DNA of 19,036 nucleotides from Deltaproteobacteria bacterium. Lineage in GTDB: Bacteria; Myxococcota; B64-G9. Within the stretch, counting starts at the first letter, position 1, and each line of letters opens with the position of its first letter. The stretch covers positions 1 through 19,036 of the forward strand of contig JAUVAM010000005.1 of NCBI GenBank assembly GCA_030591745.1, read 5' to 3'. The position numbers and the translations under genes are program-made. Below are positions 13,175 to 19,036 of this stretch, piece by piece. The notes beneath the pieces were generated by a model, which saw only the letters and a list, made by a program, of their open reading frames with translations, ran no database searches and was not told where the DNA came from.

Positions 13175-13863
13175 GGTGGGTGACCCTGCCAGCCCTGAGC
13201 ATCGAAGTAAGCGAGCTGGATGTTCTGCAGCGCTATGGTGGACAGGAAAAACTGCCCGCCCACCTCCAGGGTCGGGTCGAGGAGTTCATCCACGACCTGA
13301 AACAGAGCGCCAGACCCAAAGGCAAACTGGCCATCATCGACATCATCAAGAAGCGCATGAACGCCATCCGCTTAGAAGAGGGAACGATCTTTGAAGGCAT
13401 CGGCGTGGCGGCCTTACTCAGGCGCTGCGAGCAATTGGCGGCCTACGTGAGCACCCTGGGCAAAGGCCCCGACAACCTGATGCGGGATTTCCAGGAGCGA
13501 GGTCGCCAGGCGGAGTTGGCTCTCTTCAACGTTGTCGCCCAGCTGGTGCTGGAAGACCTGCACCGAAAAGCCGAAGACTTCATCAGACAACTGGGGGCCA
13601 AAGAGCAACGAGGCATAAGCAATGCCTTCACCCCGGGCATGTGCGACTGGCCGATCGAGCAACAATCCATCCTGGACGCATTGGTTGGTTTCGAAAGCGC
13701 GGGCGTACATTTGCTGCCCAGCATGGTCCTGATTCCCACGCTCACCATCACCGGCATCGTGGGCATCGGCCCGGCCAACTCGACGGGAAGAAACCTGGCG
13801 GCACGCCCGGCCTGTGCCAAATGCGACAAGCGACCCGACTGCCAAGAACCTTTCGCCCATTAA
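13171..13863 (+). CDS. Stand-alone methionine-synthase-activation-like (corrinoid reactivation) protein
   Basis: 230 residues from a TTG at 13171, with GAGGTG 5-6 bases upstream and TTGA overlap with the preceding stop. The frame extends further left, but that part is a shadow of the microprotein gene. Features shared with the MetH reactivation-domain family are an N-terminal EVSELDVLQRYGG, ARPKGKLAIIDI (47-58), a central helical part (RRCEQLAAYVSTLG), FTPGMCDWPIEQQ (153-165), and MVLIPTLTITGIVGIG (185-200). A terminal CxxCx5C (C215, C218, C224) follows. In MetH this domain binds S-adenosylmethionine and re-methylates inactive cob(II)alamin; short homologues serve other corrinoid methyltransferases. 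No corrinoid protein or methyltransferase is in the window, so the partner is unknown. The Cys trio may hold a metal or iron-sulfur cluster (inference). Confidence 0.7.
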   Translation: MRWVTLPALSIEVSELDVLQRYGGQEKLPAHLQGRVEEFIHDLKQSARPKGKLAIIDIIKKRMNAIRLEEGTIFEGIGVAALLRRCEQLAAYVSTLGKGPDNLMRDFQERGRQAELALFNVVAQLVLEDLHRKAEDFIRQLGAKEQRGISNAFTPGMCDWPIEQQSILDALVGFESAGVHLLPSMVLIPTLTITGIVGIGPANSTGRNLAARPACAKCDKRPDCQEPFAH

Positions 13864-13874
13864 GGGAGTGCAAT

Positions 13875-15599
13875 ATGCAAAAAACGATCATGGCCTGTTT
13901 GGCATTCTGCATCATCGCCAGTTTGAGTTTGTCCACGGCCCAAGCCAAGAAAAAAAGCCAGGTCGATCATCGGCCCAGGCTACTCAGAGCCATGGCGGCC
14001 GAGATGGATCGCTCCATGAAAAACTTGAAGATGGATGGCTTTGAAACCCCATACTTCGTGGCTTATGAGATGAAGGACATCGAGAACCACCGAATCGAGG
14101 CCCGTTACGGTGCCATCTATTCCAGCGGCGGAGGGAAAAATCGACGCCTGCGGGTCGAAGTCCGGGTGGGCAACTACGAATTTGACAACATTGGCAAGAA
14201 GAACCGCTCCTTCGATTTTTCCTTCAGTCCGGGTTATTCAATCAAGCGCAACGGACCCATGGACCCAGATCCCGAAGCCCTGCGCAACAGTTTATGGCAG
14301 CTGACCGACGCCACCTACAAGGGTGCCCTCAAGGCCTATCTCAAGCTCAAAAGCCAAAAAGTCACCGAGGTCGACGATGGGGAATGGGCGGGATCCTTTT
14401 CCAAAGAAAAAAGAACCAAGCACGTTCAAGCAAGCCAAGAACTCGATTTTGACAAGGACCAATGGGAAAAATTGGCCCGCAGCACAACCGCCATATTCGA
14501 AAAACACCCGGAGATCTTCGACTCTCATATGACCATTGATGGGTCAAGAGAAGTCCGCTATCTGGTGACGAGCGAGGGCACACGGCTGATCAGCGAACGC
14601 ATCCTCTACAACCTGTCCGTCTCCGCCGCCACCCGGGCCGACGATGGCATGCTCTTGACCAACCAGATGACCCTCTACGCCAGGGGCCCAAAAGACCTGC
14701 CCAGCCACAAGGATCTGATGAAGCAGGTAAAGCAACTCATCGTCGATCTCAAAGCCCTCAGGCAGGCCCCCGTCATGGAACCCTACACCGGACCGGCCAT
14801 TTTGGACGGAGACGCCACCGGCGTGCTTTTCCATGAAGTCATCGGACATCGCCTGGAGGGCGAGCGCCAACTCGATGATCACGAAGGGAAAACCTTCAAA
14901 GGCCAAGTGGACAAAAAGATCATCCCCACATTCTTAACCATCATCGACGATCCGACCCTCGTCGCCCTGGAGGGCATCAAGCTCAACGGCACCTACGCCT
15001 ACGATGATGAAGGCGTGAAGGCCCAAAAAGTCGTGCTGGTGAAAAAGGGCGTCTTAAAGAACTTTCTGACAAGTCGAACGCCCATCAAGGGTTTCTTGAA
15101 GTCCAACGGCCACGGGCGCTCCAGCCCGGGCTCCAGGCCTCGGGCCCGCATGGGCAACACCATCGTCCTGAGCGATCAGATGATCTCCATGTCGGAATTA
15201 AAAAAGCGCCTCTTAGATGAGGTCAAAAAACAAGACAAACCCTACGGTCTGCTCATCAAAAACATCGTGGGCGGATCGACCCACACCTCCACCTGGGGAT
15301 ACCAGGCCTACAAAGGCATCCCCCAGTTGGTCTATCGCATTTTCCCGGATGGCCGGGAGGAGTTGGTGCGCGGTGTGGAAATCGTAGGCACGCCTTTGAC
15401 CAGCATCAACAAGATCGTGGCCACCTCGGATCGCATATCCGTGTTCAACGGTTTCTGCGGCGCCGAGAGCGGTTATGTACCTGTCTCCGCCGCGGCGCCT
15501 GACGTGCTCATGACCGAGGTCGAAGTACAGAGGTCCATGAAAATTTCGGAGAAATCCCAAATTCTGCCCTCTCCATGGACCGGAGCAAGCAAAAAGTAA
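13875..15599 (+). CDS. Secreted TldD/PmbA-family metallopeptidase-like protein
   Basis: 574 residues from the ATG at 13875, with GGGAG 7 bases before it; a longer frame to the left is not credible. A signal peptide ends around residue 24 (SLSLSTAQA). The C-terminal half shows the TldD pattern: GPAILDGDATGVLFHEVIGH with the zinc-binding HExxxH at 320-325, then RLEGERQ, GTYAYDDEGVKAQ, FLTSRTPIKGF, SNGHGRSS and a final IVATSDRISVFNG block. Bacterial TldD works in the cytoplasm with TldE and trims peptides such as microcin B17 precursors and CcdA. Here export is predicted and no TldE is adjacent, so the role must differ. It follows the corrinoid-reactivation-like gene by 11 bp and is likely co-transcribed. 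Confidence 0.85.
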   Translation: MQKTIMACLAFCIIASLSLSTAQAKKKSQVDHRPRLLRAMAAEMDRSMKNLKMDGFETPYFVAYEMKDIENHRIEARYGAIYSSGGGKNRRLRVEVRVGNYEFDNIGKKNRSFDFSFSPGYSIKRNGPMDPDPEALRNSLWQLTDATYKGALKAYLKLKSQKVTEVDDGEWAGSFSKEKRTKHVQASQELDFDKDQWEKLARSTTAIFEKHPEIFDSHMTIDGSREVRYLVTSEGTRLISERILYNLSVSAATRADDGMLLTNQMTLYARGPKDLPSHKDLMKQVKQLIVDLKALRQAPVMEPYTGPAILDGDATGVLFHEVIGHRLEGERQLDDHEGKTFKGQVDKKIIPTFLTIIDDPTLVALEGIKLNGTYAYDDEGVKAQKVVLVKKGVLKNFLTSRTPIKGFLKSNGHGRSSPGSRPRARMGNTIVLSDQMISMSELKKRLLDEVKKQDKPYGLLIKNIVGGSTHTSTWGYQAYKGIPQLVYRIFPDGREELVRGVEIVGTPLTSINKIVATSDRISVFNGFCGAESGYVPVSAAAPDVLMTEVEVQRSMKISEKSQILPSPWTGASKK

Positions 15600-15652
15600 G
15601 CCCCCCTGCCCACATCGACACACACGTAAAATCTTCATAGCCTTTCCAAAGA

Positions 15653-15668
15653 GCGACATGAATGTCGC
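15653..15668. other. Perfect 7-bp inverted repeat after the TldD-like gene
   Basis: GCGACAT (15653-15659) and ATGTCGC (15662-15668) with a 2-base centre, 53 bases beyond the TldD-like stop. It lacks a T-run on the plus strand (AAAAC follows), so it is not a classic terminator. It could be a transcript 3'-end stabiliser or an operator. A second weak stem, CGGG-AATC-CCCG then TTTT (15704-15719), lies further on. The rest of 15600-15851 shows no gene. Confidence 0.6.
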
Positions 15669-15816
15669 AAAACAGCCCAATTGACAAAAAAATCAGTCAT
15701 GAGCGGGAATCCCCGTTTTCCTCCAAAGGTCAAACCCTTCAGGGCTGAAAATCAGGCGAACGGCCGCTTGGCACCCGTGTTGCAGTATGAATGCAATCAG
15801 AAAGAGTCGATGAACC

Positions 15817-15837
15817 GTCAGTTGGGGGCCCACTGAC
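15817..15837 (+). promoter_or_regulatory. Hairpin abutting the ribosome-binding site of the basic-protein gene
   Basis: GTCAGT (15817-15822) pairs perfectly with ACTGAC (15832-15837). GGG and CCC inside can extend the stem past a bulged T. The Shine-Dalgarno AGGAGAG begins at 15838, the very next base, and the ATG is at 15852. The position suits control of translation by an RNA-binding protein. Confidence 0.6.
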
Positions 15838-15851
15838 AGGAGAGCGATGAT

Positions 15852-16235
15852 ATGGCGAAAGCAATCAAGGGCAAAAAGAAAGACAAACTTTACTTGATCG
15901 TGGAGAAACTCCGCAATCACCCCAAAGAGAAGTCTCGCAACAAGAAGTTCTACAACTTCAGGGATCCCACAGCCTTACGCGCCTTGCGCATCCATCGCCA
16001 TCTGCTGGCCCTCGAAAAAGACATCCTGGATACGACCGACAAAAGCTGTATCGAACTCAGCATCGAGTTCAACAACGAGCCCAAAAACGAGCGGATAGTC
16101 CTTTCCATCCGCAACCAGGAAATGCATTGCTGCCGGGTGGCCTACCTCAGCCAACGCGAATTCCGCATCCTCAGAAAAAACCGCAAAGTGGCCAACAGAT
16201 TACGCCGCTGCCCTGCCTACAAAGACGTCGCCTAA
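15852..16235 (+). CDS. Small, strongly basic protein of unknown function
   Basis: 127 residues from the ATG at 15852 with GGAGAG 7 bases upstream. It is very rich in Lys and Arg throughout: MAKAIKGKKKDK at the start, KEKSRNKKFYNFRD, RALRIHRHLLALEKD, and RILRKNRKVANRLRRC near the end. There is no signal peptide or membrane helix. A central part alternates polar and hydrophobic residues (CIELSIEFNNEP, RIVLSIRNQEMHCCRVAYL), suggesting a small beta-sheet between helices. The composition suggests a nucleic-acid-binding protein; I recognise no family. A four-cysteine set (C66, C93, C94, C120) is present but without regular spacing. Confidence 0.7.
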   Translation: MAKAIKGKKKDKLYLIVEKLRNHPKEKSRNKKFYNFRDPTALRALRIHRHLLALEKDILDTTDKSCIELSIEFNNEPKNERIVLSIRNQEMHCCRVAYLSQREFRILRKNRKVANRLRRCPAYKDVA

Positions 16236-16297
16236 GCTTCGCTCAGACCTTGCCTGATCCCCTGTATCTTTCCTGACCAACCATCCCATCACCAGCG

Positions 16298-16326
16298 TTG
16301 TTCCCTGCCCCAGTTGCTGCTAAAAT
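16298..16326 (+). promoter_or_regulatory. Sigma70-type promoter of the LysM-containing gene
   Basis: TTGTTC (16298-16303), a 17-base spacer, and TAAAAT (16321-16326). Transcription would start near 16333 and leave a leader of about 73 bases before the ATG at 16406. The rest of 16236-16405 shows no gene. Confidence 0.6.
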
Positions 16327-16405
16327 TCTTGCACTTCATCCGTCCGACATAGCAAACCCAAAGACGCTGCCCGACTCCGTGGCATGCGTCCCGAGAGGTG
16401 CATGC

Positions 16406-18886
16406 ATGAGACGATGGCTCTTTCTTCTGATCTTGAGTTTGGGTTGGTCAACGTGGGCCCGGTCAGCCGAACCGGTGGGCAAGGTGGAGATGCCCCTTTC
16501 GGATTGGCAATTCATGCAAGATGAGTTGGATCGCGCGAAACAGCCCAAGCGCCCCAACGTGGCCACCTGCCCCATCCGCAGAGAAATCGAAGGCCAGTTT
16601 AGCAAGGGCTTGTTCCACGGCACCCTGAATGCCGAATTCGTGGTCCTGGATAATCGGGGTCACATCCGCGTTCCCCTGCTGGACGGCTCGGCTTCCGTAG
16701 GCAAGGTCCTGCTCAACGGAGAACGCACTTCCCTGCTTCGGGAAGGCAACATGTACACCCTGGGCGTGGACAAACCGGGCAACTACAAGGTCTCTGTCGA
16801 GATGTTCCTGGGCAAGGAACAAGATCGCTTCGCCAGGCGACTGCGCTTCAAGTTGCCGGAGGCCGGCGCCACCCACTTGTCTGTCTACATCCCGGAGACC
16901 GACATCCAGGCCAAACTCAGCCACGGAGCCCTTGTGGGTCAACATACGGAAGCGGGTCGCACTCGTATCGAAGGACACTTGGATGCCAACGGTGTCTTCG
17001 ACCTGACCTGGTCACGCCGCTTGACCCATCGAGAGGGAGAGGCGGTTCGCTTGCAGGCTCAAATCAACAGCCTCTTTACGGTACGCGAATCCATGGTGAC
17101 GGGATTGGCGGTCTTCGACCTGAAGGTTTTAGAGGGAGAAACAGACCGCATCGACCTGATCCTGCCCCCCCGAGGCGATGGTGCCACCATCGAAGTGCTG
17201 TCCGTCGAAGGAGAGGCTGTTTTGCAATGGCGCACCGATGCCGAAGACACAAGCAAACTGACCGTTCTTCTTCGCTATCTGGCCGAGGACAACCTGCGCC
17301 TGGCCGTGCGCTTCCAATTTCCAACCGAGCCGGACAAGGCCATCAGGCTACGCATGCCCTTGCCGGAAAAAGGCACTGAGCTCTCGGGTGCCGTCGGCGT
17401 ATTGGGCCCCGCCGGACTCAACATCCTGGTCGAAAGCGCCTCAGACGCCAAGCAGCCCCACCTCAGGGATTTGCCGCCGGCCTTGACCGAGCTCACCGCC
17501 AACCCCCTGCAACACGGATTCATCTTCAACAAGCCACCACGCATCCGGGTTCGGGTTGAGCCCCACGAAACCCTGAGCCAACAAGCCACCGCCCTGGTGG
17601 ATGAACTGCAAGCCTCGACGGTGCTCTTGGAAGACGGCGCCGAGATCACCAAGCTCAAACTGCGAATCCGCAACAACGCCCGTCAGTACCTGGCCATGCA
17701 GTTGCCCGCCGGTGCCATCCTCACCCACTCCCTCATCGACGGCCGCCCGGTTCGACCCGCCGATGTGGGAAAATCCAAGGGCACTTCCTTGAAGTTCCCC
17801 TTACGCCAAAGTGATCGCCTGAGCGCCGAGGGCGAACGATTTCATCGAGTGCGACCCGGGGAGACCTTGAGCGACATCGCCAACTTCTACTACTCGGACC
17901 CAGGCCAATGGTCCCACCTGCTCGACAACAACGACGATCAGCTCGGCGACGCCATGGATCTTTTCGCGGGACAACGACTGCGCATCCCGACCAAAAAGGG
18001 CGTAAAGGTCGAAGAGAGCACCTTCGTCATCGAACTGGCATACAAGCGTCTGCCCGACACTCGCTTGGGTTGGCTTGGCAGTCGGGCCATGGACTTGCCC
18101 AGCGTGGACGTAGACGTCATGCGCGTCACCTGGCACCTGTACTTTCCCCAGGCCCTCACGCCACTGGCTTTCGAATCCAACCTGACCCAGTACACGGCCA
18201 TTCGCTATGAGCCATTCCGGCGCGTGAGGGATTTTTTGCGACAGGCCTTTTGGGAGCGCAATGCCTGGGCCAGCTATCCCTACAAATCCATCCTTTCCCA
18301 GCGCAAGGCCATCTACAAAGCCGACTACGACAACCGGTCCTCCGGCAAGGCGGTCTTGGCCACCTTCCCCCTGGTGGGACAGCGTTATCGTTTCAAGCGC
18401 ACGTTGATGCAACAAGAAACCGCCCGCATCGCCGTCACCTACGTGGCGAGTTGGATGGCAAGCCCCATTCGCTGGCTGGCCTTCCTGGCCGCCTTTGCTC
18501 TGGCCGGCCTGATGCTCCGATCTCGCCGCAAATGGCTACACTGGCTCATCGCGGCCCTCGGCCTGGGCCTGCTGCTTTGGCTCGCCCACTACTTCCTGGG
18601 CGCTCACCGCCGCATCCTGTGGGGCATGGACGCCGCGATGGGGCTCGCCTTGCTTAAATTGCGGGGTCGCATCTGGCTCGACGGCCTGCGCCAGCTCATC
18701 CGCGATCCTTGGCGCATCGCAGAACTCGTCCGCCTGCGCAACTTGCTTTTTGTGGTGGGCTTGAGCTTCGTCTTGTGGATCGGCCTGATCTTCCCCTTGA
18801 TGTTGAGCAGCTTTGCCCTGGTCATCATGACCCTTTGGTGGCATCGCAAATCCCAGTTGGCGAGGCAGGAGGTGGCCCATGTCTAA
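16406..18886 (+). CDS. Large envelope protein with inserted LysM domain and C-terminal membrane helices
   Basis: 826 residues from the ATG at 16406 (AGAGGTG 5 bases upstream), where a signal peptide begins (MRRWLFLLILSLGW, cleavage near ARSA-EP). The frame runs on to the left without a signal, so the inner start is preferred. Residues about 60-470 are beta-rich, with a strand-rich block (IRVPLLDGSASVGKVLLNGE, VYIPETDIQAKL) seen in uncharacterised envelope proteins. Residues 479-528 are a LysM peptidoglycan-binding domain (FHRVRPGETLSDIANFYYSD, GQRLRIP). The beta region then resumes (FVIELAYKRLP, DVDVMRVTWHLYFP). Hydrophobic helices occur at about 686-704, 710-728 and 778-812. It may tether the inner membrane to peptidoglycan. 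The function is unknown. Its end overlaps the next start by 8 bp. Confidence 0.8.
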   Translation: MRRWLFLLILSLGWSTWARSAEPVGKVEMPLSDWQFMQDELDRAKQPKRPNVATCPIRREIEGQFSKGLFHGTLNAEFVVLDNRGHIRVPLLDGSASVGKVLLNGERTSLLREGNMYTLGVDKPGNYKVSVEMFLGKEQDRFARRLRFKLPEAGATHLSVYIPETDIQAKLSHGALVGQHTEAGRTRIEGHLDANGVFDLTWSRRLTHREGEAVRLQAQINSLFTVRESMVTGLAVFDLKVLEGETDRIDLILPPRGDGATIEVLSVEGEAVLQWRTDAEDTSKLTVLLRYLAEDNLRLAVRFQFPTEPDKAIRLRMPLPEKGTELSGAVGVLGPAGLNILVESASDAKQPHLRDLPPALTELTANPLQHGFIFNKPPRIRVRVEPHETLSQQATALVDELQASTVLLEDGAEITKLKLRIRNNARQYLAMQLPAGAILTHSLIDGRPVRPADVGKSKGTSLKFPLRQSDRLSAEGERFHRVRPGETLSDIANFYYSDPGQWSHLLDNNDDQLGDAMDLFAGQRLRIPTKKGVKVEESTFVIELAYKRLPDTRLGWLGSRAMDLPSVDVDVMRVTWHLYFPQALTPLAFESNLTQYTAIRYEPFRRVRDFLRQAFWERNAWASYPYKSILSQRKAIYKADYDNRSSGKAVLATFPLVGQRYRFKRTLMQQETARIAVTYVASWMASPIRWLAFLAAFALAGLMLRSRRKWLHWLIAALGLGLLLWLAHYFLGAHRRILWGMDAAMGLALLKLRGRIWLDGLRQLIRDPWRIAELVRLRNLLFVVGLSFVLWIGLIFPLMLSSFALVIMTLWWHRKSQLARQEVAHV

Positions 18887-19036
18887 GCTCCTCCCATTCG
18901 CTTGCTTGAGCATGCTCTTGGCGCTTTGCCCCACCATGGACGCACAAGGCCAGGGTGGACGCCTGAGACAACAAATGAACAACCCCTCCAGCAATGACTT
19001 CGACATGGGTGATTTCGCCGCCACGGTGATGGCTGG
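18879..19036 (+). CDS. Exported protein, 5' part only (cut by window edge)
   Basis: The ATG at 18879 overlaps the last 8 bases of the LysM-containing gene in another frame, with GGAGG 6 bases upstream. Fifty-two codons are visible. They start with a signal peptide (MSKLLPFACLSMLLALCPTM, cleavage near MDAQG) and continue with a polar Gln/Asn/Asp-rich stretch (RLRQQMNNPSSNDFDMGDF). The overlap predicts translation coupled to the large protein and a shared envelope role. The family cannot be told from this fragment. Confidence 0.65.
   Translation, partial: MSKLLPFACLSMLLALCPTMDAQGQGGRLRQQMNNPSSNDFDMGDFAATVMA

Noticed and set aside
13641..13874. Longer N-terminus for the TldD-like protein
   Set aside because: This stretch overlaps the preceding gene in another frame. 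The ATG at 13875 has a ribosome site and begins a proper signal peptide.
15681..15710. TTGACA at 15681 as a promoter for the basic-protein gene
   Set aside because: No acceptable -10 hexamer occurs 16-18 bases downstream; the sequence there is GC-rich (CGGGAA).
15693..15920. 75-codon minus-strand frame across the intergenic region and basic-protein start
   Set aside because: It has no ribosome site or family pattern and overlaps the better supported plus-strand gene.

Overview
The window is about 19 kb of gene-dense bacterial chromosome, moderately to highly GC-rich by eye. It most resembles a deltaproteobacterium or Myxococcota-type organism. The grounds are a GspN-type secretion protein, an FHA protein with a short DNA-binding-like head, a lipoprotein built of MopE-type aspartate/cysteine repeats with an FGE-like tail, a CHASE2 adenylate cyclase beside a FecR-like lipoprotein, and a secreted TldD-like protein. 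I see no rRNA, tRNA, CRISPR array, insertion sequence or phage gene. No gap without a gene exceeds about 250 bases.

Layout. (1) 2-910: gspN (+), probably the end of a type II secretion operon lying to the left. It converges on an FHA-domain gene (965-1621, -) with a strong terminator between them. (2) 1622-1871: a non-coding stretch holding a good sigma70-type promoter for the FHA gene. Directly upstream of its -35 box lies an array of about 69-bp imperfect tandem repeats with inverted TGTACCC half-sites. (3) 4664 down to 1872 (-): an apparent operon of a small membrane zinc-ribbon protein and two overlapping GlgC paralogues. The first paralogue has lost key catalytic residues and the second is intact, so they look like a regulatory/catalytic ADP-glucose pyrophosphorylase pair for glycogen synthesis. 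(4) 4772-7559 (+): a small lipoprotein of unknown function, then a large MopE-repeat/FGE-like lipoprotein with its own promoter. (5) 12865 down to 7566 (-): a membrane polyferredoxin (NapH-like half fused to a NapG-like half across an internal twin-arginine motif), a FecR-like lipoprotein and a CHASE2-class III adenylate cyclase. The last two overlap by 4 bp. (6) 12974-15599 (+), divergent from the polyferredoxin: a one-helix membrane microprotein, a stand-alone methionine-synthase-reactivation-like (corrinoid) protein and a secreted TldD-like metallopeptidase, tightly packed. (7) 15852-16235 (+): a small, very basic protein of unknown function, preceded by a hairpin that abuts its ribosome-binding site. 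(8) 16406 to the right edge (+): a large envelope protein with an inserted LysM domain and a membrane-helix C-terminus, overlapping the start of another exported protein cut by the window edge.

Shared themes are envelope-targeted proteins (at least nine of the fifteen genes carry a signal peptide, a lipobox or membrane helices) and translational coupling by 4-8 bp gene overlaps. The most distinctive points are the repeat array at 1703-1866, the degenerate/intact GlgC pair, the mid-protein Tat motif in the polyferredoxin, the corrinoid-reactivation/secreted TldD cluster and the LysM insertion. All family calls come from motif recognition by eye; no database search was run.
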